Shown: piece after piece, positions 51,344-60,689 of the stretch | Layout of the letters: the number at the start of each line of letters is the position of its first letter | Position numbering within the stretch: the stretch's first letter is position 1 | Source: Reichenbachiella carrageenanivorans | GTDB taxonomy: Bacteria; Bacteroidota; Bacteroidia; Cytophagales; Cyclobacteriaceae | Assembly: GCF_025639805.1 (NCBI RefSeq) | Contig: NZ_CP106735.1 | Span: 3,319,501-3,383,500, forward strand | Length of the DNA stretch: 64,000 nucleotides | Direction: 5' to 3' | Notes under the pieces: generated by a model | Told to the model about the DNA's origin: nothing | The model's input: the letters and a program-made list of their open reading frames with translations, nothing else | The model's database searches: none | Translations under genes and position numbers: made by a program

Positions 51344-54049
51344 TCAATAGCCAAGGTTTTCTTTCATCCAATCTTCGGCTTCTTTTACGTCCATTTTTTT
51401 CGTTTCGGCGTACGTCGCAATCTGATCTTTGCCTATTTTTCCCAGCCCGAAGTATTTGGCCTCAGGTCTGCCAAAATAGAAGCCAGAGACTGCTGCCGCA
51501 GGATACATGGCGTAAGACTCCGTAAGAATAATACCTGCTTCTTTTTCTGCATCTAGGAGCTTAAATAGCTTGGATTTTTCGGTGTGATCGGGACAAGCAG
51601 GATAGCCTGGTGCCGGACGGATACCGGTATAAGCTTCTTTGATCAACGACTCGTTGTCGAGCTGCTCATCTGAGGCATAGCCCCAGATTTCTTTTCTTAC
51701 TTTCTCATGGAGCAGTTCCGCAAAGGCTTCTGCAAGCCTATCCGCTAAGGCCTTGATCATGATGATGTTGTAGTCGTCATGATCGGCTTGGTATTTTTCT
51801 ACCAATGGCTCGATACCTAATCCCGTAGTGACGGCGAAGAAGCCTAGGTAATCATTTTGTTCTTTAGTGGAAATGAAATCTGCCAAAGACAAGTTGGGTA
51901 GTCTTGATGATTTTTTGCCTTGCTGTCGCAAGAAATGGAAGGTTTCGATTTCTTCTTTTTCGTTTTTTGGATTGAAAATTTTTACAGATTCTCCAATGTT
52001 TTGAGCAGGATAGATGCCCATCACTCCGTTGGCATGTAGGAGTTTTTCTTCGATTACTTTATCTAAGAGTACATTGGCATCTTCGTAGAGTTTTTTGGCT
52101 TCTTTGCCAATTGTTTCGTTTTGAAAAATCTTAGGGTATTTGCCTTTGAGCATCCAAGTAGAAAAGAAAGGCGTCCAGTCGATATAATTTCTTATTTCAT
52201 TCAGGTCATAATCTTTGAAAGTTTGGTTGCCCAATACTTTCGGTTTTGTGATCGAACCTTCTGGCAAAACGAATTTGTTTTCGATGGCCTGATCAATAGG
52301 GATGAGTAGCTTGTCGTTTTGTTTGTTTTGGTGAGTTTCGCGCAAGCCGATGTATTCTTCTTTTACGTCGGCAGCAAAGGTGCTGCCTTTTTTACCAAGG
52401 TCGTTGACTACAGGTACTGCTCGCGATGCATCTAGTACGTGTACGGCTGGGCCTGAGTATACAGGGTCTATTTTGACAGCTGTATGGATACGAGAAGTGG
52501 TAGCTCCACCAATCAACAGGGGAGTGGTCATGCCTCTTTTTTCCATTTCTTCAGCTACTTCTACCATTTCTTTGAGCGAAGGGGTGATCAACCCACTTAG
52601 GCCAATTACATCTACGTTTTCTGCAATGGCAGTTTCTAGTATCTTTTCTTTGGGCACCATCACACCGAGGTCGATGATCTCAAAATTATTGCATGCCAAG
52701 ACTACGCCTACGATATTTTTTCCAATATCATGCACGTCACCCTTCACGGTGGCGAGTAGAATTTTGGCTTTAGCCGATGAGCCAGATTTTTTCTTTTGAG
52801 CTTCTAGGTAGGGGAGCAGTATGGCTACAGATTTTTTCATTACCCGTGCACTTTTCACCACTTGTGGCAGAAACATTTTTCCTGCGCCAAATAAGTCTCC
52901 TACCACGTTCATGCCGTCCATCAGTGGGCCTTCGATGATTTTTAGCGCATCTTGATACTCTTCGTAGATTTCGAGCGTATCGTCTTCGATAAATTCGATG
53001 ATGCCTTTCACGAGTGCGTGCTCAAGTCGTTTGGCTACTGGTTCGCTGCGCCATTCGAGTGCTTTGGTTTCATCTTTTTTGTTACCTTTTACAGTTTCTG
53101 CATAGTCGAGGAGTACTTCAGTGGCATCTTCAGTACGGTTGAGTAGTACATCTTCTACCTTGTCGAGCAAGTCCTTAGGTATGTCATCATATACTTCGAG
53201 CATGGCTGGGTTAACGATGCCCATGTCCATACCTTCACGAATGGCATGATATAAAAAAGCAGAGTGCATGGCTTCTCGTACGGTATCGTTTCCTCTAAAA
53301 GAAAAAGATACGTTACTTACGCCACCACTCACATGGGCAGCAGGTAGGTTTTCTCTGACCCATCTGGTCGCCATAAAAAAGTCGAGCGCATTGAGTTTGT
53401 GCTCGTCCATGCCTGTAGCTACAGGGAAAATATTCAAGTCAAATATGATGTCCTGAGGCGGGAAATTTACTTTTGGCCCTGTGAGGATGTCGTAAGAGCG
53501 CTGGACGATTTCTATACGTCGGTCGTAGGTGTCTGCCTGACCGTCTTCATCGAATGCCATGATGATGGCTGCTGCACCAAACATTTTGATGGTTTTGGCA
53601 CGTTGGATAAATTCTTTTTCACCTTCTTTTAAACTGATAGAATTGACCACGCACTTGCCTTGGGCGCATTTTAGCCCTTCGGCTATGATCTCCCAGTCGG
53701 ACGAATCGATCATGATTGGTACACGAGCGATATCTGGCTCAGCTGCGACTAGGTTCATGAAATCTTTCATGGCTTTCACACCATCGAGCATGGCTTCATC
53801 CATGTTGATGTCGATGATTTGTGCACCACCATCTACTTGGTGTCTGGCAATTTCCAAGGCCTCTTCATAATTTTCTTCTTTAATCAGTCGAAGAAATTTC
53901 TTTGATCCTGCCACGTTGGTTCGTTCACCTACATTTACAAAATTGACTTCAGGTGTCAAAATCATTGGCTCTAGCCCACTGAGTTTGAGTGGTGGGTAGT
54001 TATGCCATTTGTATTCGTATTTGCCTTTATAGTCTGGATGTATGCTCAT
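51344..54049 (-). CDS. metH: Methionine synthase, C-terminal part (pterin-, B12- and SAM-binding domains)
   Basis: The 901-residue protein starts with the methyl-THF-binding domain ([16 protein letters not shown] near residue 36, then [15 protein letters not shown]). It continues with the cap and B12-binding domains (DVHDIGKN with cobalt ligand His440, [27 protein letters not shown]) and ends with the SAM-dependent reactivation domain ([31 protein letters not shown]). It lacks the homocysteine-binding domain, which the next gene upstream encodes. I chose ATG 54049 (MSIHPDYKG). Together the pair transfers methyl from methyl-THF to homocysteine. Confidence 0.94.
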   Translation of the reverse strand: MSIHPDYKGKYEYKWHNYPPLKLSGLEPMILTPEVNFVNVGERTNVAGSKKFLRLIKEENYEEALEIARHQVDGGAQIIDINMDEAMLDGVKAMKDFMNLVAAEPDIARVPIMIDSSDWEIIAEGLKCAQGKCVVNSISLKEGEKEFIQRAKTIKMFGAAAIIMAFDEDGQADTYDRRIEIVQRSYDILTGPKVNFPPQDIIFDLNIFPVATGMDEHKLNALDFFMATRWVRENLPAAHVSGGVSNVSFSFRGNDTVREAMHSAFLYHAIREGMDMGIVNPAMLEVYDDIPKDLLDKVEDVLLNRTEDATEVLLDYAETVKGNKKDETKALEWRSEPVAKRLEHALVKGIIEFIEDDTLEIYEEYQDALKIIEGPLMDGMNVVGDLFGAGKMFLPQVVKSARVMKKSVAILLPYLEAQKKKSGSSAKAKILLATVKGDVHDIGKNIVGVVLACNNFEIIDLGVMVPKEKILETAIAENVDVIGLSGLITPSLKEMVEVAEEMEKRGMTTPLLIGGATTSRIHTAVKIDPVYSGPAVHVLDASRAVPVVNDLGKKGSTFAADVKEEYIGLRETHQNKQNDKLLIPIDQAIENKFVLPEGSITKPKVLGNQTFKDYDLNEIRNYIDWTPFFSTWMLKGKYPKIFQNETIGKEAKKLYEDANVLLDKVIEEKLLHANGVMGIYPAQNIGESVKIFNPKNEKEEIETFHFLRQQGKKSSRLPNLSLADFISTKEQNDYLGFFAVTTGLGIEPLVEKYQADHDDYNIIMIKALADRLAEAFAELLHEKVRKEIWGYASDEQLDNESLIKEAYTGIRPAPGYPACPDHTEKSKLFKLLDAEKEAGIILTESYAMYPAAAVSGFYFGRPEAKYFGLGKIGKDQIATYAETKKMDVKEAEDWMKENLGY

Positions 54050-54172
54050 ATTCGTCGTCGTCAACGGTCGACAGCTTTCTGTCAACTGCTATTTAATGCT
54101 TTTAATTAATGCTTGAACTTTTACCATAAGTAGAGTTAGTCAAACATGAATTTTATTATTCTGATGTTAAGT

Positions 54173-55198
54173 TTATTGACCATCGGCTATCGACCATGGA
54201 CTTGTAATTTCCCTTGGTTGGTACTTTTCTACTAATTCTGCAATGGCACGGATATGATCTGGAGTAGTGCCACAACAGCCGCCGATGATGTTGACCAGGC
54301 CTTCGTCTAAAAATTCTTTGATTTGCTCGCCCAGCATTTCGGGTGTTTCGTCGTATTCGCCAAATTCATTGGGTAGTCCAGCGTTTGGATGTGCACTCAC
54401 ATTGAATTCGGAGTTTTTAGCCAGTATTTCTAAATAAGGTTTGAGTTGGCTAGCTCCCAATGCACAATTCAACCCGACAGATAACAAGTTGAAGTGAGAA
54501 ACAGAAATCAGGAAGGCCTCTGTTGTTTGCCCAGAGAGAGTGCGGCCACTGGCATCAGTAATAGTGCCTGATACCATGATGGGTAGTTCTTTGCCAACTT
54601 CGTCGAATGCCTCTTTTATAGCTACCAATGCTGCTTTGGCATTGAGGGTGTCGAAGATTGTTTCTACTAATAATATGTCGACACCGCCAGCTATTAGGCC
54701 TTTTACTTGTTCGATATAGGCGATTTTGAGTTCGTCGAAGGTGACGGCTCTAAAGCCTGGATCGTTTACGTCAGGAGAAAGGGAAGCGGTACGGTTGGTA
54801 GGCCCGATAGACCCAGCTACAAACCTTGGCTTGTTAGGGTTTTTGGCTGTGTATTGATCGCAAGCTTTTTTAGCTTGCTTGGCTGACTCATAGTTGAGTA
54901 CATAGGCCAGATGCTCTAGGTTATAATCAGCCTGAGCAATAGTAGTACTACTAAAGGTGTTTGTTTCCAAGATGTCTGCACCAGCTTCGAGGTATTCACA
55001 GTGGATTTCGAATAGCACATCAGGTCTAGTGAGTGCGAGTAGATCATTATTGCCTTTGAGTGGCGAGGGGTGATCTTTTAACTCTTCATTTCTAAAGTCG
55101 TCTTCGCCCAGATCATACCGCTGGATCATGGTACCCATAGCGCCATCTAATACTAATATTCTTTCTTTTAGAATATCCAGAATGTTCATATTCTTCAA
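54173..55198 (-). CDS. metH: Methionine synthase, N-terminal part (homocysteine-binding domain)
   Basis: The 341-residue TIM barrel opens with [17 protein letters not shown] and has [27 protein letters not shown] and GLNCALGAS. The closing [13 protein letters not shown] gives the zinc-ligand cysteines (one in NCALG, two in GGCCG). It binds and activates homocysteine for the partner encoded next. The split of MetH into two genes is common in Bacteroidota. Gap to the second part is about 120 bases. It is controlled by the SAM-I riboswitch about 110 bases upstream. ATG 55189 is an alternative start. Confidence 0.95.
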   Translation of the reverse strand: MKNMNILDILKERILVLDGAMGTMIQRYDLGEDDFRNEELKDHPSPLKGNNDLLALTRPDVLFEIHCEYLEAGADILETNTFSSTTIAQADYNLEHLAYVLNYESAKQAKKACDQYTAKNPNKPRFVAGSIGPTNRTASLSPDVNDPGFRAVTFDELKIAYIEQVKGLIAGGVDILLVETIFDTLNAKAALVAIKEAFDEVGKELPIMVSGTITDASGRTLSGQTTEAFLISVSHFNLLSVGLNCALGASQLKPYLEILAKNSEFNVSAHPNAGLPNEFGEYDETPEMLGEQIKEFLDEGLVNIIGGCCGTTPDHIRAIAELVEKYQPREITSPWSIADGQ

Positions 55199-55305
55199 TT
55201 TTTAAAAATGAATTGCGACAAGCTATTATGCCATGCGCGAATACTTTAAATACCTGGGAAACTTCCCACATAGTACTTACCAAAAAAGAAATCTTATAGA
55301 GATAA

Positions 55306-55425
55306 CCTATCTTTTTCTAAACGCTGAAGCATTCAGAATGGGAGTTGGCACAACATCCAGTATTGCGGCTGTGGATATGTTGCCAAGACGTCTACGGGCC
55401 CAGTCCCTCGGTCTTTCTTGATAAG
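55306..55425 (-). promoter_or_regulatory. SAM-I riboswitch (S-box) controlling metH
   Basis: Read on the reverse strand, the element begins CTTATCAAGAAAG and continues with CGAGGGACTGG and CTTGGCAAC, then a stem CAACATATCC...GGATGTTGTG and GTGCCAACTCC. It closes with GATAGG pairing to CTTATC (P1). These are the conserved S-box elements: P1, the P2 AAGAC/GTCTT arms, P3, and P4 (GAATGC/GCGTTT). S-adenosylmethionine binding is expected to reduce expression of the downstream metH genes. No classical terminator is seen; a TGGGAA/TTCCCA dyad at about 55254-55267 lies between it and the ATG. Confidence 0.9.
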
Positions 55426-55542
55426 TGGGGCAAAGATATACGAATCTAAGGTGTGAACAAGAGATTGAGGAATAATTAGATGATTGTTATTTATGAGGTG
55501 AATTTGTTGAAAGATTTGAAATGAATCTTGAGGTGGGTGGCT

Positions 55543-56013
55543 TTAAAGGGTTTTTCGTCTCATGTTAAAGACTTCTGTATTGATTGATCCGTCTTTTTGT
55601 CTCAGTTTCAGTGAAATTTTTAGGTAATTAGGGTCGATCAGTTCGTAGGTCAATCCTTTGAATATAGCTTTGTTTGGTGCTACAGATTCTAGTGTGAACG
55701 TGACATAGTCACCTTTTTCTTCCCAGCCTGTCATGTCAGGATTGAAATGCTTGAGTCGGAGTCTTAGGGTGTCGTTTACCTCAGAGATGTCCATGAATTC
55801 CATGAAAGTGGTTTGCCCATCTGCCATGTGTTTGAATATGCCATTCATACGCCCTAGAGAAGGAGGCATCCAGCACTCTTCTGATACACCACCAAACCCA
55901 TCGCCTACCCAATAGCCTCTTAGGAAGTTGAGATCATCAATACTGGGCTGCTTGTCTTGAGCAGTAGCTTGAATGGAAAGGATAAAAAGAAAGGGAACGA
56001 GTATTTTTTTCAT
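55543..56013 (-). CDS. DUF6265-like exported protein
   Basis: The 156-residue protein has a signal peptide (about 3-17, ending TAQ) and one beta-barrel-like domain with FLRGYWVGDGFGGVSEECWMPPSLGRMNGIFKHM, RLRLKHFNPDMTGWEE and a closing SINTEVFNMRRK. The pattern matches DUF6265, which looks like a lipocalin/THAP4-type fold and has unknown function. It follows the SIMPL-domain gene by 42 bases and may be in the same transcript. Confidence 0.78.
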   Translation of the reverse strand: MKKILVPFLFILSIQATAQDKQPSIDDLNFLRGYWVGDGFGGVSEECWMPPSLGRMNGIFKHMADGQTTFMEFMDISEVNDTLRLRLKHFNPDMTGWEEKGDYVTFTLESVAPNKAIFKGLTYELIDPNYLKISLKLRQKDGSINTEVFNMRRKTL

Positions 56014-56055
56014 TCCCTTAATGTAATTAAATAATAGCTAAAAAATGGTAGTCGC

Positions 56056-56748
56056 CTATTTCATTATCTCATAAGAGATGAATACTTGGTCGCTTACAGT
56101 TAGGTCTTGTGCCTCGAAGTTGGACATGTCGCTTTCTGCGAAACTTTTCATCATGCCCATTTGGCTAGCAGCATAGGGTCTGGGCTGAGAAGATCCACTG
56201 CCGTAGTTTATTTCTTTGATGCCTTTGATGGTATAGCCAGTGGCTGAGGCTAGTGTTTCAGCTTTGGCTTTGGCATCAGATACGGCCATTTGCATGAGCT
56301 GTGTTTTTACTTTTTGGGTTTGCTCATCTGACATACCAAACGAGATGGATACTCCAGGTGCGGCTTCGTCAGAAGCTGTTTTGTTAAGTACTTCTAGCAA
56401 TCGTTTGGTAGAATGATCGAATTCGATCATAAGAGTTTGTGAGGCTACATATTCAAAACCTTTAGGTTCGTTTTGTCTGTATTTTCTGTTTTGCCTGATA
56501 TTGAAATTTGACGTTTTGATGTCTTCTTTTTTGAACCCGATTTTTGTCAATGATTTGGTGAGTACGTCTATACGGTTGGTCATGGTGGTCAGTGCTTCAT
56601 CGTAGCTGTCTTTGGTTTCGTTGATGGCGTACGAAATAGTGGTGCGCTCTGGCTGGACAGATAAGGTGGCTTGGCCAGTTACGTTGAGCTGGGCATGAGC
56701 TAAAAAGATAACTAAAAATAGAATGGGGGTAAGGATTAACTTTTTCAT
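56056..56748 (-). CDS. SIMPL-domain (DUF541) exported protein
   Basis: The 230-residue protein has a signal peptide (about 4-20, ending AHAQ) and the SIMPL/DUF541 fold: LNVTGQATLSVQPERTTISYAI at the start, GFKKEDIKTSNFNI and QMAVSDAKAKAETLASATGYTI. These are the usual family landmarks. E. coli YggE, a homologue, affects oxidative-stress sensitivity, and SIMPL was named for a protein interacting with a kinase. The role here is unknown. Confidence 0.87.
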   Translation of the reverse strand: MKKLILTPILFLVIFLAHAQLNVTGQATLSVQPERTTISYAINETKDSYDEALTTMTNRIDVLTKSLTKIGFKKEDIKTSNFNIRQNRKYRQNEPKGFEYVASQTLMIEFDHSTKRLLEVLNKTASDEAAPGVSISFGMSDEQTQKVKTQLMQMAVSDAKAKAETLASATGYTIKGIKEINYGSGSSQPRPYAASQMGMMKSFAESDMSNFEAQDLTVSDQVFISYEIMK

Positions 56749-56938
56749 GTTTGTCGAATTTGTTTGGTTGGCGTGTTTACAAAAATCAGCCCAAAAACTA
56801 GAGATAGTTTGAAAATCATAGAAAATGATATGAATGGTTTGATAAAATTAAAAGAGGTCAAAAAAAAGTCCGATCTTTGTCACAAGTCAAGGTCGGTTTT
56901 GTCCTTGAGAGTACTGATACAATTGGAATTCGTAAACT

Positions 56939-57970
56939 ATGAGTGATAAAGAAATAAAGACTTTTGCCAAAGATATGATGGCGACTCTGCAGAAGTATAA
57001 GCAGACGTCGAATAAGAAAGCGATATGGCAGATTTGCAATTCAATGATCCCATTTGTGGGGATTTGGATAGCGATGTATTGGGCCTTTTCTTACAATCTA
57101 TTTTTGTTTTTTGGTCTAGGGATTGTCAATGCGTTCTTTTTGGTTCGTATTTTTATCATTCAGCATGACTGTGGTCATCACTCGTTTGTGAAGTCCAGAA
57201 AATGGCGAGATATCATAGGGTTTGTTTGTAGTATTTTTAGTGCCATGCCTTATCACTATTGGGCAGATGCACATGCGTTTCATCACAACCATAATGGGAA
57301 ATTAGATACTAGGGATATAGGCGACATCAATACCCTTACGGTGAAGGAATATCAGGAAATGGGGACTTGGGATAGAATCAAATACCAAATATTCAGATTT
57401 CCTGTCGTTACTTTCTTGATTGGCCCTATCGTCTATTTCATTAGAAATATGAGACTTCCACTTGTGATTTTGGATGATAATAAAAGTAGAGCCTTTTGGA
57501 GTGTGATGATCAACAATGTCGTTGTGATTGGCGGATTGATTGCACTTTGTTTGATCTTTGATTGGAAGGCGATTTTGGCGACTTATTGTACGGTCTTGTA
57601 TTTGTTCTCAATTATAGCCATTTGGTTTTTCTTTGTGCAGCATCAGCACGAGGATGGTTATAAAAGGTGGGAAAACGATTGGGATCATTTCGTGTCGGCA
57701 GTCAAAGGAAGTACCTACTACAAATTACCTGGTTTGGTCAATTGGCTGACGGGAAATATCGGGGTGCATCATATTCATCATTTGTATTCAGCCATTCCTA
57801 ATTATAATCTGGTTAGGTGTATCAAAGACAATCCACAGTTTAGCAAATACACGACAGTAGTCACTTTTTGGGAAAGCTTGAAGTATATGAATCACAAACT
57901 ATGGGACGAAGATGCGCAGCGTATGATTACTTTTAGTGAATACAAAAGGCTCTATCGCATGGCTGCCTGA
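56939..57970 (+). CDS. Membrane fatty acid desaturase
   Basis: The 343-residue protein has four to six membrane segments and three histidine boxes for the di-iron site: HDCGHHSF, HAFHHNHNG and HHIHHLYSAIPNYNL, plus QHQHEDGY. The pattern fits the acyl-lipid omega-type (DesA-like) desaturase subfamily. The enzyme introduces a double bond in an acyl chain; the position is unknown. A strong terminator follows. The gene is one of two lipid-modifying di-iron enzymes in the window. Confidence 0.92.
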   Translation: MSDKEIKTFAKDMMATLQKYKQTSNKKAIWQICNSMIPFVGIWIAMYWAFSYNLFLFFGLGIVNAFFLVRIFIIQHDCGHHSFVKSRKWRDIIGFVCSIFSAMPYHYWADAHAFHHNHNGKLDTRDIGDINTLTVKEYQEMGTWDRIKYQIFRFPVVTFLIGPIVYFIRNMRLPLVILDDNKSRAFWSVMINNVVVIGGLIALCLIFDWKAILATYCTVLYLFSIIAIWFFFVQHQHEDGYKRWENDWDHFVSAVKGSTYYKLPGLVNWLTGNIGVHHIHHLYSAIPNYNLVRCIKDNPQFSKYTTVVTFWESLKYMNHKLWDEDAQRMITFSEYKRLYRMAA

Positions 57971-57997
57971 TCAAGACCACAGAAGATATGTAATGAT

Positions 57998-58034
57998 AAG
58001 GTCATGTTTCGAATTCGAGGCATGACCTTTTTTT
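57998..58034 (+). terminator. Intrinsic terminator after the desaturase
   Basis: AAGGTCATG (57998-58006) and CATGACCTT (58021-58029) form a perfect 9-base-pair stem with a 14-base loop containing a GAATTC palindrome. A seven-T run follows. Confidence 0.88.
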
Positions 58035-58101
58035 GCTGTAGGGGAACCTTTCGAGCCACTCAGAGGTATAGAACAGTAGCAACGTTAAAAGAATAAAAGT
58101 A

Positions 58102-58803
58102 ATGGAAAATAAAGAATTGAATTGTGAAGATGGCGTGTGTGATCTATCTGCTGTTGAAGCGCCTACTAGTGTGCCATTTAGCAAAGGAGGAGATCGCTTG
58201 ATCTATATAGGTGATCCGATGTGCTCCTGGTGCTGGGGAATTACCAATCATCTGGATAAGCTCAAAGATGAATTCGAAGATCGACTTGATTTTGAACTGA
58301 TCCTTGGAGGCTTGCGCCCTGGTGGAGGAGACGAATGGACAGAAGAATTTAGAAATATGCTTCGTACGCATTGGGAGCACGTAGAAACGGCTTCTGGACA
58401 ACCGTTTGATTTTCGATTCTTCGACCGAGCGGAATTCGACTATGATACAGAGCCATCAGCGCGTGCGGTGAGAGTTGTACGAGATTTGGATGCTTCCAAA
58501 GAATGGCAGTTTTATAAAAGACTACAAAAGGCCTTCTATGCCGAAAACAAGGATGTGCATGATTTGGCTACTTATGAAGCACTTTGTGGGGGATTAGGAC
58601 TGAATTATACGGCTTTTGAAGCTTTGTTTCTTTCGCCAGGGTATAAACAATTGGTAAATCAAGATTTTGCTAAATCCCAACAGATGGGTGTTAGAGGGTT
58701 TCCTGCTGTGGTATTGAAGAAGGGAGAGGCTTATCATGCGGTCAGTTTGGGGTACTCTGATTATGATCGAATGAAGGCCACACTAAGCTCTATTTTAGGC
58801 TAA
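58102..58803 (+). CDS. DsbA-family (FrnE-like) thiol oxidoreductase
   Basis: The 233-residue protein has a thioredoxin-like domain with active-site CSWC (Cys41, Cys44) in GDPMCSWCWGI. A helical insert and the cis-proline segment GVRGFPAVVL follow. It is a FrnE/2-hydroxychromene-2-carboxylate isomerase-type DsbA relative. No signal peptide is present, so it acts in the cytoplasm. The N terminus also carries a CX4C pair (Cys8, Cys13), as reported for one redox protein of this group in Deinococcus, though there at another position. Confidence 0.88.
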   Translation: MENKELNCEDGVCDLSAVEAPTSVPFSKGGDRLIYIGDPMCSWCWGITNHLDKLKDEFEDRLDFELILGGLRPGGGDEWTEEFRNMLRTHWEHVETASGQPFDFRFFDRAEFDYDTEPSARAVRVVRDLDASKEWQFYKRLQKAFYAENKDVHDLATYEALCGGLGLNYTAFEALFLSPGYKQLVNQDFAKSQQMGVRGFPAVVLKKGEAYHAVSLGYSDYDRMKATLSSILG

Positions 58804-58825
58804 ACACCCATTGGCATGATTTCAG

Positions 58826-58869
58826 AAGAGACTGTCTTAAAAGCGCTCAAACTTTTAAGATAGCCTCTT
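58826..58869. terminator. Two-way terminator between the DsbA-like and bioB genes
   Basis: A long imperfect stem pairs AAGAG...TCTTAAAAG with CTTTTAAGA...CTCTT, with a 2-base internal mismatch and 8-base loop. It lies between converging genes and can work both ways. Confidence 0.75.
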
Positions 58870-58884
58870 CATTTATTTAAATTA

Positions 58885-59886
58885 TTAGCATTGTTCAGGT
58901 ATGGTTTGAAATTCTACCGGAGCCTCATTGTCCTTGAAAGAAGCACGAGGTTTTAGGTTTAGCGTCTGAAACATCTGCTTGTCCATATCCTCTTCAGGGT
59001 TTGGTGTCGTCAAGAGTTTATCTCCCGCAAAGATAGAATTGGCACCAGCCAAGAAGCAAAGTGCTTGTTCTTCGATATTCATTCTTACCCTACCTGCCGA
59101 TAGTCTCACCATTGCGTTAGGCATAATGATTCTTGCCGTAGCAATCATTCGAATCATTTCCCAGATAGATACTCTTGGCTGGTCTTCGAGTGGGGTACCT
59201 TCTACTGGCACGAGCGCATTTACTGGTACAGACTCAGGGTGTTCTTCGAGTGTGGCTAGGGTATGTAGCATGCCTACCCGGTCATTGTGGCTTTCGCCTA
59301 ATCCTATGATGCCACCTGAGCACACAGAGATTTTCGCTTTTCTAACGTTGTTTAATGTGTCTAGGCGATCGTCGTAGGTTCTGGTGCTGATAATTTCTTC
59401 GTAGTGTTCTTCGCTGGTATCTAGGTTGTGGTTGTAAGCATACAAGCCAGCATTTTTTAATTTCTCGGCTTGTTCTTCAGTGAGCATACCTAGTGTGCAG
59501 CATACTTCCATACCCATGCTGTTTACGCCTTTTACCATGTCCAAAACCTTGTCGAAGTCGCTGTTGTCGCGTACTTCTCTCCAGGCTGCACCCATGCAAA
59601 ATCTTGTACTGCCGCTATCTTTAGCTGCTTTCGCAGAATTTAGTACTTCATCTACTTCCATAAGTTTGTGCACCTTCACGTCTGTATGATATCTGGCTGC
59701 CTGAGGACAATAGGCACAATCTTCTGGACAACCACCAGTTTTTACTGAAAGGAGCGTGCAGACTTGTACTTCGTTTGGGTCGTGGTAGGCACGGTGCACA
59801 GTCGCCGCGCGATAGACTAAGTCCATAACGGGGGTGTTGTATATTTCTGTAATTTCTTCTCTGGTCCAGTCGTTGCGAATGATCAT
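58885..59886 (-). CDS. bioB: Biotin synthase BioB
   Basis: The 333-residue radical-SAM enzyme inserts sulfur into dethiobiotin. It has the CX3CX2C cluster Cys53/57/60 in [17 protein letters not shown], then [28 protein letters not shown] and the 2Fe-2S ligands in [11 protein letters not shown] and RLSAGRVRM. The C-terminal tail is normal. Other biotin genes are not in the window. A partial -7 box (TAGGTTTT) lies upstream, so it probably has its own promoter. Confidence 0.97.
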   Translation of the reverse strand: MIIRNDWTREEITEIYNTPVMDLVYRAATVHRAYHDPNEVQVCTLLSVKTGGCPEDCAYCPQAARYHTDVKVHKLMEVDEVLNSAKAAKDSGSTRFCMGAAWREVRDNSDFDKVLDMVKGVNSMGMEVCCTLGMLTEEQAEKLKNAGLYAYNHNLDTSEEHYEEIISTRTYDDRLDTLNNVRKAKISVCSGGIIGLGESHNDRVGMLHTLATLEEHPESVPVNALVPVEGTPLEDQPRVSIWEMIRMIATARIIMPNAMVRLSAGRVRMNIEEQALCFLAGANSIFAGDKLLTTPNPEEDMDKQMFQTLNLKPRASFKDNEAPVEFQTIPEQC

Positions 59887-60064
59887 GCTTAAAACTCTTT
59901 GATTAAGGATTAATTTCGAATCGCTAAATTAGAATATTTTGATTATTTCCGTCCAAAACCTATTGGTTTACTTGGGTAGATAAGAATAAATAAATATTTG
60001 ACAGGTTTTGTGATGGATGTTGAATGATTGCTTATTTGTTTTTAACAAAAATTAATATTGGATA

Positions 60065-60096
60065 TTTGTCATAAAACCAAACTTCGTATAGTTTTG
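60065..60096 (+). promoter_or_regulatory. Bacteroidota promoter before the small exported protein gene
   Basis: TTTG (60065-60068), 20 bases and TAGTTTTG (60089-60096) match the Bacteroidota sigma-70 consensus without error. The -7 box ends 8 bases before the ATG at 60105, so the transcript should start at or within a few bases of the start codon. A partial hairpin (AACCAAAC ... GTTTTGGTT) overlaps the box. Confidence 0.65.
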
Positions 60097-60104
60097 GTTC
60101 GCAA

Positions 60105-60530
60105 ATGGAAAAATCTCTGTTTAGACATATTGTATTGCTGTCCTTGCTTCTGCTCGGCGGAGTCAGTCAGTTGTCTGCATGTACAGAACAAGAGAGTTAC
60201 GTCCAGTCTGCCACTATTGCACTCGAAGGAGCAGGGCATGCCAGCTTTAATATTGTGCATGAAGTGCAGCATGACGTTTTCAAGTCTTCTATTCCTCTTT
60301 CTGAAAAAGAACACCATCAGATAGAAGTAGCAGAAAAAGAAGTAGAAGAAAGTGAAACGTCTTCTTCTAAAAAGCACGCAGTTTCAAGCGACTACTTTAC
60401 TTCTATTTCATCCGACCTGATTTTAGGTTACTTTCATTGCCTTAGAAGCCGCCAGGCCTTCTATAATAGCTTTTCTCATTATACCGTATTTAAGCCAATA
60501 TATGTTGTGCTCGGAGTATTCCGACTATGA
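60105..60530 (+). CDS. Small exported protein of unknown function
   Basis: The 141-residue protein begins with a clear signal sequence (basic, then a leucine-rich core to residue 25). It could be a lipoprotein (LSAC, Cys26). Residues 75-105 are strongly acidic and Ser-rich (EKEHHQIEVAEKEVEESETSSS). The C-terminal 40 residues are aromatic and hydrophobic (DYFTSISSDLILGYFHCL, VFKPIYVVLGVF), perhaps a membrane-associating tail. I recognise no family. It comes 159 bases before the RND adaptor gene and may be its co-regulated companion. Confidence 0.6.
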   Translation: MEKSLFRHIVLLSLLLLGGVSQLSACTEQESYVQSATIALEGAGHASFNIVHEVQHDVFKSSIPLSEKEHHQIEVAEKEVEESETSSSKKHAVSSDYFTSISSDLILGYFHCLRSRQAFYNSFSHYTVFKPIYVVLGVFRL

Positions 60531-60689
60531 TACTACGCTTAGTGTAGGTGAGAAATATTGCTTACTACCATTTCAAATTAATTACAAAAGTACTTTCTGT
60601 TTTTTAAAAACCAGAACCTACGTATTTGTAATGTGTGCTTGATTCACACGCCAAAAAAATCAAAAATCCATACCAATAAAAATTAAATC

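Noticed and set aside
55233..55421. Forward-strand frame of 62 codons opposite the metH leader
   Set aside because: It lies on the opposite strand of the SAM-I riboswitch and has no family likeness; the RNA element explains the conserved look.
60069..60377. Reverse-strand frame over the small exported gene, very aromatic and basic
   Set aside because: Its composition comes from the reverse complement of the acidic/leucine-rich coding strand; no promoter or family.
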